In this document: positions 17,658-26,515 of the stretch, piece after piece
Layout: each line of letters starts with the position of its first letter
How positions within the stretch are numbered: position 1 is the stretch's first letter
Origin: Williamsia soli
GTDB taxonomy: Bacteria > Actinomycetota > Actinomycetes > Mycobacteriales > Mycobacteriaceae
DNA: 64,000 nucleotides
Assembly (NCBI RefSeq): GCF_017377795.1
Contig: NZ_JAFRDR010000011.1
Span: 1 to 64,000 of the forward strand
Direction of reading: 5' to 3'
The notes under the pieces: generated by a model
Seen by the model: only the letters and a program-made list of their open reading frames with translations
Databases searched by the model: none
Told to the model about the DNA's origin: nothing
Made by a program: the position numbers and the translations under genes

Positions 17658-19805
17658 TCACACCTGGGCAGGCACGACCTGTCGTTCCGGTGCGATCGGT
17701 TGATCGCTCCGGGTCCGCAGCGGCCACCAGGCGTGGTTGCCGAGGAGCACCAGAATCGAGGGCAGCAGCAGCAATCTGACGATGGTCGCGTCGATCAGGA
17801 TCGCAACCGCCAGCCCGACCCCCATCTGCTTCATCTCGACCATGCTCTGCGCCGCGAACAGCGCGAACACCGACACCATCACCAACGCCGCGCTGGTGAC
17901 GACCCCGGCGGTCTGGGTGACCCCAGCCCGCACCGCGACCGTCGGCGGCAGTCCCTTGTCGATGCCTTCCTTGATCCGGCTCAGGACGAACACGTGGTAG
18001 TCCATCGACAGGCCCACGAGCACCGCCAGCATGAACATCGGGATCCACTCGACGACCGTGCCGTTGGAGGTGAAGTCGAGGAAGCCCTCCGCCCAGGTGT
18101 GCTGGAACACGAGCGCCAGCACTCCGAACGCGGCTCCCACGGACATCAGGTTCAGTGCCGTGGAGACCACCGCGATCACCGGACTCCGGAAGGTCGCGAC
18201 CAGCATCAACATGGTCAGTGTCAGGATCACCGCGACGACGACCGGCAGACCGTCGGCCTGCACCTTCGTCGTGTCGTACTGCTCGGCCACGTCGCCGCCG
18301 ACTGCGAACTCCGCCCCGGGGACGACGTCGACCTGGTCGGGCACCACCGAGTCGCGAAGTGCAAGCAGCGCGTCGTCGGTCTTCGGATCGTTGGGCGGAT
18401 ACGTGCTGGCCAGGTCGAGCACGCTGGTGGTGCCGCCGGCAGAGGTGGTGACAGGTCCGGTGACGGTCCAGGCACCGGTCTCGGTGGCGTCGGCGCCGAC
18501 GGAACTGAGGGCTTCGAAGACCGCGGCGGTATCGCCCCCGCTGACGACGACCCGCACAGAGGGGCCTTCGGATGGGAATTGCTCGTTCATCTGCTGGGCC
18601 ACCTGGACCTCGGGCAAGTCCTGAGGCAGGGTGTCGAGTCCGGCGCCGCGCAACGTCATCGAGAAGGCGGGCACCGCGAGGGCGATCATCACCACCAGTC
18701 CGGCGAGCAGCGCGGTCATCGGCCTGCGGATGACGGGCCCGATGATGCGTGAGGATATGCCACCTTCCCCGATCCGGTTGTTGACCCGCCACAGCACGGG
18801 CACCCGTGGGCGGTCTACCCACCTGCCCAGCTTGGCGAGCAGGGCCGGCAGCACGGTCAGCGATCCGACCACCGCAACTGCGACGACGATGATCGCGGCC
18901 GTCGCGAGCGAGTTGAAGGTGGCACTGCCGAGCACATAGACACCGGCCAGCGACGCGATGACGGCAACCCCGGAGACGATGATCGAGTGGCCCGACGTTG
19001 CCGCGGCGATCTCGACCGCGTCGATCGTGTCGTGGCCCTTACGACGTTCTTCCCGTTCACGTTTGAGGTAGAAGAGCGAATAGTCCACCCCCACAGCCAT
19101 ACCGATGAGCATCACCACCGACGACGCGGTCATCTCGGACGGCACCAGGTAGGAGATCGGCGCGTAGATCCCGATCGTTGCGACGACGGAGGTGATCGCC
19201 AGCAGCACGGGGATACCGGCTGCGATGAGCGCACCGAAGGCGAAGAGCATGATGCCCAGCGTGATCGGGATGCTGATCATCTCGGCCGAGAGCAGATCTT
19301 CCGCGACGCGTTCGTTGATGGCCTCGTCGGCCGAGACATCGCCGAACTGACCGACGGTGAGTTCTGGGTGATCGGCCGCGATTGTCTCGACCGCAGCCTT
19401 GATGTCGATGATGGCCGGTTCTTCGTCACCCGGCGGTGCCCGCAGCGATATCGACGACAACAGCGTTCCCTCGGGTGAGAACACAGGCGCCGAGATTTCC
19501 TGCACCTCCACCGAACCGGCGAGTTCCGCTTCGAGCTGGTCCGCGGCGGCCACTGCTTCCTCGCGGTCCCCGGTGATCAGTACGTACTCCGTGTCGGGCG
19601 CGGCGAGCCCCGCCTCGTGGATCATCTGATCCGCTCGGCCGGACTGACCGACCCGGTAGTCGGCGTCGCCGGCGTTCTGGGTGGGAATCAGTGCGCTGAA
19701 CCCCACCGCCACGATGACCAGCGCCAGCCACAAACCAATTGCGCGCCAAGGGTTGCGCGCGCTCCACCGGGCCACCGCCTGGGGTCCCCGCGTCATTCTT
19801 CCCAT
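17658..19805 (-). CDS. MMPL-family (RND-type) transporter
   Basis: About 715 residues from the ATG at 19805, which has a GAGGAG ribosome-binding site 5 bp upstream. It contains two MMPL units, each with one helix, a large extracytoplasmic loop and five helices. Proton-relay-type segments are GMAVGVDYSLFYLKRE and VLVGLSMDYHVFVLSRIKEG. The size and lack of long loops are closer to YdfJ-like drug exporters than to mycobacterial MmpL lipid exporters. It is divergent from a histidine kinase/LuxR pair, like ydfJ and YdfHI in Bacillus subtilis, so it is a likely target of that system. Confidence 0.9.
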   Translation of the reverse strand: MGRMTRGPQAVARWSARNPWRAIGLWLALVIVAVGFSALIPTQNAGDADYRVGQSGRADQMIHEAGLAAPDTEYVLITGDREEAVAAADQLEAELAGSVEVQEISAPVFSPEGTLLSSISLRAPPGDEEPAIIDIKAAVETIAADHPELTVGQFGDVSADEAINERVAEDLLSAEMISIPITLGIMLFAFGALIAAGIPVLLAITSVVATIGIYAPISYLVPSEMTASSVVMLIGMAVGVDYSLFYLKREREERRKGHDTIDAVEIAAATSGHSIIVSGVAVIASLAGVYVLGSATFNSLATAAIIVVAVAVVGSLTVLPALLAKLGRWVDRPRVPVLWRVNNRIGEGGISSRIIGPVIRRPMTALLAGLVVMIALAVPAFSMTLRGAGLDTLPQDLPEVQVAQQMNEQFPSEGPSVRVVVSGGDTAAVFEALSSVGADATETGAWTVTGPVTTSAGGTTSVLDLASTYPPNDPKTDDALLALRDSVVPDQVDVVPGAEFAVGGDVAEQYDTTKVQADGLPVVVAVILTLTMLMLVATFRSPVIAVVSTALNLMSVGAAFGVLALVFQHTWAEGFLDFTSNGTVVEWIPMFMLAVLVGLSMDYHVFVLSRIKEGIDKGLPPTVAVRAGVTQTAGVVTSAALVMVSVFALFAAQSMVEMKQMGVGLAVAILIDATIVRLLLLPSILVLLGNHAWWPLRTRSDQPIAPERQVVPAQV

Positions 19806-19916
19806 GTGAGCTCCTCGTGCATGAGGCGGTGTCCGCCTCGGTGGGACACCCGGTGGACTCCGGGCTGTGCTCAAGGCTGCTCGGTGCGGCGGCGCCGGTC
19901 AGGAGCGTCAGCCCCC

Positions 19917-19928
19917 CACCTATAGGTG
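19917..19928. promoter_or_regulatory. 12-bp palindrome between MMPL and two-component genes
   Basis: CACCTATAGGTG is a perfect palindrome in the 218-bp divergent gap (19806-20023). It lies 112 bp before the MMPL start and 96 bp before the kinase start. It is a candidate binding site for the adjacent LuxR-type response regulator. Confidence 0.45.
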
Positions 19929-20023
19929 AATAATCCGACCGCGGGGGTAGACCTGGCACTACTGTTCTCTCCCGGCAGATGCGGTCATCATGAAGTCCTC
20001 ATCCCCATCGAGAGAGGCCCACT

Positions 20024-21139
20024 GTGAACCCCGACGAGCGCCCGAGCCTCGCCATCCGCTGGTTGCGGGCGGCGATGTACGCGCTCGTCACCACCCTGGC
20101 CTTTCCGCTGACGCTGGTGCTGTTCGTCGTGGTGGTGGTGGCGATCCCGCTGGTGCTGGTGACGGTCGGGGCGTTGGTCCTGTGGTTGTTCGTGCCACTG
20201 ACCGCTGCCCTCTGCGATCTGCATCGGCGGATGGCGGCCGGCATGCTCGACCGGCCCGCGCAACGAGGCGACTACACACCAGGCGACGGCAGGAGCATTC
20301 TGCACCTGCTCTACGTATGGACCTCCGACTCACTGCGGTGGCGCGACCTCGGATGGTTGTTCCTGGCGTCGACCGTCGGCTTCGCGGTCTCGCTCGTCGG
20401 TGTCATCTTCACCGCGACGCTGGTCCTCATCCCCTTCGTCGAACCTCTCATGAAAGCGCGCGCCACCATGGATCTCTGGGCATTGAACCGAAGCCACACC
20501 GAAATGCTGGAGGCGCGTGTACAGCAGGTGACCGAATCCCGGACCGCAATAGTTGATTCCGCAGCAGCCGAATTGCGCAGGGTCGAGCGGGATCTGCACG
20601 ACGGAACACAGGCCCGCCTGGCGGCTCTCGGCATGACCATCGGCCTGGCAGAGAGTCAGATCGACAGCGATCCCGTCGCCGCCAAGCAACTGATGGCCGA
20701 GGCGAGGGGGTCTGCGACTGCTGCGCTCAGCGAATTGCGTTCGGTCGTGCGCGGTATCCATCCACCGGTCCTTGCCGACCGCGGGGTCGGTGCTGCCGTC
20801 GAGGCCCTGGCACTCGATATGCCACTTCCCATCACACTGAACCTCGGTGTCCGGGAGCGGCTTCCGGCGGCGATGGAAAATGCGGTGTACTTCGCGGTGG
20901 CCGAGACCCTCGCGAACGTCGGTAAGCACGCCCGCGCACGCAACGCCTGGATCGCCATGGGTATCTTCGACGGCGTGCTGCGCGTAGAGGTGGGCGACGA
21001 CGGGATAGGCGGCGCGGCGGCGTCGGGATCCGGCCTGCACGGCGTCTCCCAGCGGCTCGCGTCCCTCGACGGGAAGATGTTCGTACACAGTCCCGTTGGT
21101 GGCCCCACCATCGTGTCGATGGAGGTCCCGTGCGGGTAG
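20024..21139 (+). CDS. sensor histidine kinase, HisKA_3 type
   Basis: A 371-residue protein from a GTG with GAGAGAGG upstream. Two hydrophobic blocks (about residues 20-65 and 110-150) form a membrane sensor domain. The dimerisation motif ERDLHDGTQARLAALGMTIG carries the phospho-accepting histidine at about 194. The C-terminal HATPase domain has an N-box-like AVAETLANVGKHA and DDGIGG. It overlaps the response regulator by 10 bp, so the pair is translationally coupled. The signal is unknown; envelope stress or lipophilic compounds would fit its divergent MMPL exporter. Confidence 0.92.
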   Translation: MNPDERPSLAIRWLRAAMYALVTTLAFPLTLVLFVVVVVAIPLVLVTVGALVLWLFVPLTAALCDLHRRMAAGMLDRPAQRGDYTPGDGRSILHLLYVWTSDSLRWRDLGWLFLASTVGFAVSLVGVIFTATLVLIPFVEPLMKARATMDLWALNRSHTEMLEARVQQVTESRTAIVDSAAAELRRVERDLHDGTQARLAALGMTIGLAESQIDSDPVAAKQLMAEARGSATAALSELRSVVRGIHPPVLADRGVGAAVEALALDMPLPITLNLGVRERLPAAMENAVYFAVAETLANVGKHARARNAWIAMGIFDGVLRVEVGDDGIGGAAASGSGLHGVSQRLASLDGKMFVHSPVGGPTIVSMEVPCG

Positions 21140-21774
21140 TCATCGGTGAAGATCACGCGCTGTTGCGCGACGGCCTGACCAGAATCCTCACCGCGCACCA
21201 GATGGAGGTCGTCGCGGCGGTCGACAATGCGACCGAACTCGACGTCGCCCTCACGGACAAGACAGTGGACGTGGCAGTGCTCGACGTCCGGATGCCGCCG
21301 ACATTCTCCGACGAGGGGTTGCGCGCTGCCATCAAGATCCGCGGCCGCCGGCCAGGATTTCCCGTCCTCGTGCTGTCCCAGTACGTCGAGCAGCTGTATG
21401 CGCGGGAACTGCTGGAGAGCGGCGAGGGTGCGATCGGGTATCTCCTCAAGGATCGGGTCGCGAACGTGGCCGGGTTCATCGACGCGGTCCGGCAGGTGGC
21501 CGCGGGAGGTACGGTGCTCGATCCGGAGGTGGTGTCGCAGTTGCTGACCGGGCAACGAGCCGACGGGCCACTCGAACGCCTATCTGCCCGCGAGCGAGAA
21601 GTGTTGGCGCTCATGGCGGAAGGTCGTTCCAACGCGGCCATCGCAGAAGCGATGTTCGTGTCGGAGAAGGCCGTCAGCAAGCACTCGAACAGCATCTTCA
21701 CCAAACTCGATCTACCGGTCTCGGCGGACGACAACCGCCGGGTACTCGCCGTGCTCGCCTACCTCGGGGTCTGA
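21130..21774 (+). CDS. LuxR/NarL-family response regulator
   Basis: A 214-residue regulator. The receiver domain (residues 1-120) has acidic residues in GEDHALLRDG, the phospho-acceptor Asp in VAVLDVRMPP and Lys in YLLKDR. A LuxR helix-turn-helix follows (LSAREREVLALMAEGRSN..IAEAMFVSEKAVSKHSNSI). It starts at a GTG inside the kinase gene. Probably activated by that kinase and acts on the divergent MMPL gene and its own promoter. Confidence 0.93.
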   Translation: MRVVIGEDHALLRDGLTRILTAHQMEVVAAVDNATELDVALTDKTVDVAVLDVRMPPTFSDEGLRAAIKIRGRRPGFPVLVLSQYVEQLYARELLESGEGAIGYLLKDRVANVAGFIDAVRQVAAGGTVLDPEVVSQLLTGQRADGPLERLSAREREVLALMAEGRSNAAIAEAMFVSEKAVSKHSNSIFTKLDLPVSADDNRRVLAVLAYLGV

Positions 21775-21775
21775 G

Positions 21776-21991
21776 TCAACCTCTGGCCACGTTGTAGAGC
21801 AGGGTGCTGCCCGCGAGCAACACGCCGGAGATCACGGTCGGCCACAGCCAGTCGTTGAGCAGATCCGACCGGAATGCGACCACAACCCACCCCATCACCA
21901 ACAGCGCCGTGCTCAGGGTCGTGACGACCCTGGTCACCACGATCAACGTGACCCCGACCGACCACAGCGTCTCGCGAAGTCCGAACTTCAT
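21776..21991 (-). CDS. small two-helix membrane protein
   Basis: A 71-residue protein (MKFGLRETLWSVGVTLIVVT...) with two hydrophobic helices, about 10-35 and 45-65, and short tails. No family is recognised. Its stop is 1 bp from the stop of the convergent response regulator. The ATG is preceded by GAGGTGCAGAG. It could be a real small protein; coding support is only the open frame, its codon pattern and the ribosome-binding site. Confidence 0.6.
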   Translation of the reverse strand: MKFGLRETLWSVGVTLIVVTRVVTTLSTALLVMGWVVVAFRSDLLNDWLWPTVISGVLLAGSTLLYNVARG

Positions 21992-22092
21992 CTCTGCACC
22001 TCAAATGTGATAAATCCCCACCTTGTCAAACAAACATGGGTGCGAAAACCATTCATCCGTGCGTCTCGCGTCACATTTGGCAGAATGAACGA

Positions 22093-22509
22093 ATGAAGAC
22101 CATTCTGAATGTCATCTGGCTCGTGCTCTGCGGCTTCTGGATGGCGTTGGGATACATCGCCGCCGGGATCATCTGCTGCATCCTGATCATCACGATCCCC
22201 TTCGGGATCGCGTCATTCCGCATCGCCGCCTATGCGCTGTGGCCATTCGGCCGCACCGTGGTCCGCAAGCCGACGGCGGGAGTCGGCTCAGCGATCGGCA
22301 ACGTCATCTGGTTGATCTTCGCAGGGATCTGGCTCGCGATTGGTCACATCACAACCGGAATCCTTCTGTGCCTCACCATCATCGGAATCCCGCTGGGCAT
22401 CGCGAGCTTCAAGATGATCCCCGTGTCACTGCTCCCGCTGGGCGCAGAGATCATCGACACCGACGGCGGCGGGATCTACGCGCCGCCGCCCCGCCAGACC
22501 GCGTACTGA
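22093..22509 (+). CDS. YccF domain-containing membrane protein
   Basis: About 138 residues from the ATG at 22093. The protein is two YccF repeats: VIWLVLCGFWMALGYIAAG with IITIPFGIASFRIAAYALWPFG, then VIWLIFAGIWLAIGHITTG with IIGIPLGIASFKMIPVSLLPLG. Each repeat has two hydrophobic helices. YccF proteins are inner-membrane proteins of unknown role. Monocistronic, convergent with a deazaflavin-dependent reductase gene. Confidence 0.9.
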   Translation: MKTILNVIWLVLCGFWMALGYIAAGIICCILIITIPFGIASFRIAAYALWPFGRTVVRKPTAGVGSAIGNVIWLIFAGIWLAIGHITTGILLCLTIIGIPLGIASFKMIPVSLLPLGAEIIDTDGGGIYAPPPRQTAY

Positions 22510-22533
22510 GCCGGTCCGGCGCCACGTGGCAGG

Positions 22534-22935
22534 TCAGGCCGGGACCAGTTCGACGACCGGAATGACCCTCGAGGTCTTCTTCTCGTAATCGGCGAATCCC
22601 GGCATGACCTCGACCTGCGCTGCGAACAGCCGGTCGCGCTCGGCGCCGGTGACCTCGGTGGCCGTCACCGGCACGGTCTCGGAACCGACCTCGATCGTGG
22701 TGGACGGCTCGGCCTTGATGTTCTTGAACCACTGTGGGTCGAAGTCAGCGCCGGCGTAGCTGCCGAAGATGTATCGCTTGCCGTCGGATTCGAGATACAC
22801 GAGCGGCGCCACGTAGTCCTTGCCGCTTTTGATGCCCTTGTGATGCAGAAGCAACAGCGGGGCGCCTTCGAAATTGCCACCGACCTTGCCGTTGTTGGCC
22901 CGGAACTCCGCGATGATGTCGTCGTTGAAACCCAT
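22534..22935 (-). CDS. nitroreductase-family deazaflavin (F420)-dependent oxidoreductase
   Basis: A 133-residue protein of the Ddn/FDOR-A split-barrel family, with NDDIIAEFRANNGKVGG and LLLLHHKGIKSGKDYVAPL at the N-terminus and FGSYAGADFDPQWFKNIKAEP in the centre. These proteins use reduced F420 to reduce quinones or nitro compounds. F420 use is typical of Mycobacteriales and agrees with the LLM enzyme at 48473. Start ATG at 22935; the gene lies 20 bp downstream of the SCO6745-like gene. Confidence 0.85.
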   Translation of the reverse strand: MGFNDDIIAEFRANNGKVGGNFEGAPLLLLHHKGIKSGKDYVAPLVYLESDGKRYIFGSYAGADFDPQWFKNIKAEPSTTIEVGSETVPVTATEVTGAERDRLFAAQVEVMPGFADYEKKTSRVIPVVELVPA

Positions 22936-22955
22936 GGTGCGATCCTAATCCCTGA

Positions 22956-23822
22956 TCAGCCGACACTATCGAGATCGAGACCCATCGGGGTCTGGGAGGG
23001 AATCTCGCCACTGGCGATCACGACCTTCGCGAGTTCTGTGAGGTCTGCGATCAACTCGGCGACGTCCTGATCGGTCAGGGACCCGTACGCCGGCGCCGCC
23101 AGACGATCGGTGGTGATCTCTATGTCGCTCTTGAGGGCTCGCCCCGCCGGCGTGATGGCGCCGGACTCCTCCAGGAAACCGCGCCGCGCCAAGTCGGCTG
23201 TGAGCGTCGACCATTCGTTCTCGGTGTACTTCCTGCTGGTCTCCAGCAACTGACGGGGAAGAGCCGAGGCAGCGGCATGCAGCACTCCTGCCTCACGGCC
23301 CGTCACCCCGGCGACGGTGAGCGCGGCGACGTGCCCATCTCCACGATGTTCTCGCAACAGGGTGGCCGCGTGCCACAGCGCTCCGTGGCCCCCGCGGGGC
23401 CACGGCAGGGCCGCGTTCGCGGCGAACAGGGCACGTCCACCGACATCTGCCGACTGTGCCACCGGACGAAGCCGGGCCACGACCCGGTCGATGGTCTCGA
23501 TGTGCGCCGGAAGCATGCGTTGCAGGGTTGCGACCGCCGCCTCCTGCCGCACGACCAACGCTGTCTCCGGCGGTGCACATGTCCAGGCGTCCGGGATCGC
23601 CCGCGCGATGTGGTCGGGCGCAAAGTTGTAGAACAGTGCCGTGACGATCTCCGGCCCCACCGGGCCGAGTGGCGCGGACCGCCCGGCGAAGTAACCCATC
23701 CAGAAGCCGCGGTAACCGGCCGCCGACAGTGCCTCGCGGGTCTCGTCGGAGAAGTACGTGACGGCGTGGATTGGTTCCAGCAGCTTCCACAGGCGCCGCG
23801 CGGTGGGCAGGTCGATGGCCAT
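22956..23822 (-). CDS. SCO6745-family protein
   Basis: A 288-residue, Ala-rich helical protein beginning MAIDLPTARRLWKLLEPIHA. The N-terminal HAVTYFSDETREALSAAGYRG segment and the FYNFAPDHIARAIPDAW block are typical of the actinobacterial SCO6745 (SalK-like) family. The C-terminal third looks like a winged helix (ADLARRGFLEESGAITPAGRALKSDIE). Function not known. Possibly co-transcribed with the following reductase gene. Confidence 0.75.
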   Translation of the reverse strand: MAIDLPTARRLWKLLEPIHAVTYFSDETREALSAAGYRGFWMGYFAGRSAPLGPVGPEIVTALFYNFAPDHIARAIPDAWTCAPPETALVVRQEAAVATLQRMLPAHIETIDRVVARLRPVAQSADVGGRALFAANAALPWPRGGHGALWHAATLLREHRGDGHVAALTVAGVTGREAGVLHAAASALPRQLLETSRKYTENEWSTLTADLARRGFLEESGAITPAGRALKSDIEITTDRLAAPAYGSLTDQDVAELIADLTELAKVVIASGEIPSQTPMGLDLDSVG

Positions 23823-23906
23823 GCGTTCGAGGATGCCACTGCTGCTGTGGTCACGACATGGTTGCGCGACGGCGGATCCGATGTCGGCGCGTCCTGGCGT
23901 CGGCTT

Positions 23907-24377
23907 CTACAGAGCGGCAGCGAGCTCCGCGGCCCCCAGCTCGCAGTACGCCTGCCGGTATTTCGAGCGAAGCCGATCTTGCGTGTCGGTGGGCAGCCGC
24001 TCCAGGCGTACCGGATCGGTGTTGTCCGCGAGGTCGGCGAGCTTCACAGCGAGCGCCATCTCATCGGTCCTGATACCGGCGTAATAGTCGACGGGCGCCA
24101 CGTCGTCCCTGCGGGTCAGCAGTGTCACCGCGATGACGACCGTTTCCGGGATCCCCGCCTTCAGCAGGTCTGAGGCGGTGTACGACGTGTCCTCGATGAC
24201 GTCATGCAGCAGTGCCGTCGCGATGTACTCGGGCTCGCGCGGCGCGACCCGGGCCGCGACCGACCGCGGGTGGACGATGTATTCCCCACCGACTTTGTCG
24301 ACCTGGCCGCTGTGCGCGCGCTCGGCGATGGCGTCGGCAACGCCGATCAACTCTTGACCGCTCAGGGCAGCTGTCAT
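23907..24377 (-). CDS. HD-domain phosphohydrolase, SpoT/MESH1-like
   Basis: About 156 residues from the ATG at 24377. The HD metal site is visible: HPRSVAARV, the HDVIEDTSYTASDLL motif and a late KLADLADN segment. These are the signatures of the ppGpp hydrolase HD domain of RelA/SpoT and of stand-alone small hydrolases. There is no synthetase or TGS domain. It may hydrolyse (p)ppGpp or another nucleotide. The start is only 18 bp from the start of the divergent GrpB-like gene. Confidence 0.8.
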   Translation of the reverse strand: MTAALSGQELIGVADAIAERAHSGQVDKVGGEYIVHPRSVAARVAPREPEYIATALLHDVIEDTSYTASDLLKAGIPETVVIAVTLLTRRDDVAPVDYYAGIRTDEMALAVKLADLADNTDPVRLERLPTDTQDRLRSKYRQAYCELGAAELAAAL

Positions 24378-24382
24378 GGTTT

Positions 24383-24388
24383 TAGGCT
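24383..24388 (+). promoter_or_regulatory. Leaderless-type -10 element before grpB-like gene
   Basis: TAGGCT (TANNNT) ends 7 nt before the ATG at 24396. With only 18 bp between the two divergent start codons there is no room for a leader. Confidence 0.45.
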
Positions 24389-24395
24389 GGCACAC

Positions 24396-24947
24396 ATGGA
24401 TCCCGGCGTCGAGTTGATCGGTGGAATCGAGCAGCGGGCGATCGTGCTGGTGCCCTACGAACCGGCGTGGCCCGCGGACTTCGCTCGCGAACAGCGCCGG
24501 ATCGAGTCTGCTCTGGGCGAAGCGGCGATCCGGATCGACCACATCGGCTCCACCTCGATTCCCGGTCTGTCGGCCAAACCGATCATCGACATCAATCTCA
24601 CCGTGCGCGATCCCGACGACGAGGTCGCCTACCTACCCGCCCTGGAGTCCGCCGGGTACCGGCTGCGGGTTCGCGAGCCCGGCCATCGCATGGTCCGGAC
24701 CCCGGAACTCGATGTACACGTGCACGTGTGCGCTCCTGGCAGCGATTGGCAACGCCGACATCTGCTGTTCCGGGACTGGTTGCGACACAACGTCGCCGAC
24801 CGTGCCACGTATGAAGCCTTGAAGAAGTGCCTGGCCGCGCAGGAATGGTCGGACATGAACGAGTACGCCGCCGCAAAAGGTCCACTCATCGGGGAGATCA
24901 CCGACCGGGCCGAGCAGTGGGCTCAGCGCACCGGCTGGCGGGTCTGA
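24396..24947 (+). CDS. GrpB family (UPF0157) protein
   Basis: About 183 residues from the ATG at 24396. The UPF0157 nucleotidyltransferase-like fold shows as VPYEPAWPADFAREQRRIE, then RIDHIGSTSIPGLSAKPIID with the GSTS and paired-Asp pattern, then HVHVCAPGSDWQRRHLLFRDWLR and the Lys-rich C-terminal helix. Its name is historical and it is unrelated to GrpE. It may transfer nucleotides, for example to CoA precursors, but this is not shown for this protein. Confidence 0.87.
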   Translation: MDPGVELIGGIEQRAIVLVPYEPAWPADFAREQRRIESALGEAAIRIDHIGSTSIPGLSAKPIIDINLTVRDPDDEVAYLPALESAGYRLRVREPGHRMVRTPELDVHVHVCAPGSDWQRRHLLFRDWLRHNVADRATYEALKKCLAAQEWSDMNEYAAAKGPLIGEITDRAEQWAQRTGWRV

Positions 24948-24991
24948 TCTGCGCCAAGCAACGCGGGTATGCCGTTTCAGGACGGTTCGTC

Positions 24992-25498
24992 TCACGTCTC
25001 CTCGGCGGGGCCGAGCTCGCGATAGCGCCACGGGATCGCAAACCAGAACGAGACGAAGAGTACGACCGTCACGGCGCCGGCGATCCAGCCCGCTGTTCGT
25101 CCGATGACGAGTTCGAACACCAACATCATCACGCCGGTCAGTGCGATCCCCAGGAGTACGAGCCCGCCGAGGGCACACCGCTGGGACGCGTCGATGAGGG
25201 TCTTCAGTCGATGTCGCCGGAAGAGGATCCGGTGCATGGAGGCAGGCGCCAGCAACAGCACCGTCGCCCCTACCGAAGCGCTCACGGTCACGAGATAGAT
25301 CGACTGAAAAATGTTGTCCTGCATGTAGAATCGGTCCTGGAAAGGTACCGTCAGCAAAAATCCGGTCAGCAGCTGTACACCGGTCTGCACCACCCGGAGT
25401 TCCTGCAGGAGGCCAGACCAGTTGCGGTCGAGACGCTGGGTCGGAGTCTCGTTGCGCTCGCGTCGATCCCAGTCATCGTCGCCGAGGTTGTATTCCAC
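24992..25498 (-). CDS. DUF6328 family membrane protein
   Basis: A 168-residue protein. The soluble N-terminus (MEYNLGDDDWDRRERNETPT) precedes LLQELRVVQTGVQLLTGFLLT, a hallmark of DUF6328, and four membrane helices follow. A central basic loop (RILFRRHRLKTLIDASQR) lies between helices 2 and 3. Function unknown. The frame is convergent with GrpB. Confidence 0.8.
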   Translation of the reverse strand: MEYNLGDDDWDRRERNETPTQRLDRNWSGLLQELRVVQTGVQLLTGFLLTVPFQDRFYMQDNIFQSIYLVTVSASVGATVLLLAPASMHRILFRRHRLKTLIDASQRCALGGLVLLGIALTGVMMLVFELVIGRTAGWIAGAVTVVLFVSFWFAIPWRYRELGPAEET

Positions 25499-25599
25499 CT
25501 GATCATCGTCTTCTCGTTCGACCCCACTGGCAAGCGACCGGAGATCGGTGATGGATATGGTCCAAGGAGAGGGACGAGCCGGCGGACGAGGAGATGGTG

Positions 25600-26490
25600 A
25601 TGACAGCGGACGTGGCTGCTACGGCACCCCGGTGGTTCCGGGCCGCCATCGAGCAGGCGCCCGAGCGCCTGGAGGTCGAGGTCGCCGGGGCGTCGATTCG
25701 ACTGCGTTGCTGGGGCCGCGAGAACACTCCCGGCGTCGTGTTGGTTCACGGCGGATCGGCTCATTCTGGCTGGTGGGACCACATCGCGCCGCTGCTCGCG
25801 GCGTCGCACCGCGTGGTGGCACTCGATCTGTCGGGGCACGGGGACAGCGATGTGCGGTCACGGTATCCGCTGGGCGTCTGGGCCGACGAGGTCGTCGCGG
25901 CCGCAGAGGCAGGCGGTATCTCGGGCAAACCTTACGTCGTCGGGCACAGCATGGGCGGGTGGGTGACCGCTGCCGTCGGGGCGCTACGGGCGACCGACGC
26001 GGCAGGCCTGGTGATCATCGACTCACCGTTGTTCGACGAACCACCGGAGGAGGTCATCCTTCGGCAACTCAACCGCAAATCCCGGGCTCACCCGACCAGA
26101 GACGAGATTCTGAGCCGCTTTCGGACAGAACCGAGGCAGGACACTCTCCTGCCTTATGTAGCACGGCATGTTGCCGAAGAATCGGTGCGCCAGACCGAAG
26201 CGGGGTGGATCTGGAAGTTCGATCCGGACATGTTTCGCAAGCGTCACGAGAGCGGGGACCGCGTACAACTACGCAAGCTGCTCCCCGACGTACAGGTCCC
26301 TGCCATCTACATCCGCTGCGAACTCGGGATGGTCAGTCCCGAGATGAGCGCTGAGATCGCCGGACTGTTCGGGCGGCCTGCGACCGTCGTCGAACTCGCA
26401 GATGCCGGTCACCATCCCATGATGGATCAGCCCCTGCCGTTGGTCGCGACCCTACGAACAGTGTTGGCGCAGTGGGACAGTCGGACGTGA
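25600..26490 (+). CDS. alpha/beta hydrolase
   Basis: About 296 residues. The ATG at 25600 was chosen because GAGGAG lies 6 bp upstream; an in-frame ATG at 25594 would overlap that site. It has the oxyanion region VLVHGGSAHSGWWDH, the nucleophile elbow VVGHSMGGWVTA with catalytic Ser, and a C-terminal histidine in ADAGHHPMMDQP. The substrate is unknown. An MFS transporter follows after 25 bp on the same strand. Confidence 0.88.
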   Translation: MTADVAATAPRWFRAAIEQAPERLEVEVAGASIRLRCWGRENTPGVVLVHGGSAHSGWWDHIAPLLAASHRVVALDLSGHGDSDVRSRYPLGVWADEVVAAAEAGGISGKPYVVGHSMGGWVTAAVGALRATDAAGLVIIDSPLFDEPPEEVILRQLNRKSRAHPTRDEILSRFRTEPRQDTLLPYVARHVAEESVRQTEAGWIWKFDPDMFRKRHESGDRVQLRKLLPDVQVPAIYIRCELGMVSPEMSAEIAGLFGRPATVVELADAGHHPMMDQPLPLVATLRTVLAQWDSRT

Positions 26491-26515
26491 ACATCGTGTT
26501 CGCGCCGGCACTTTG

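Noticed and set aside
16800-18752. Long plus-strand frame opposite the GAF regulator and MMPL genes
   Set aside because: It crosses two real genes, is His/Arg/Asp-rich nonsense and has no family.
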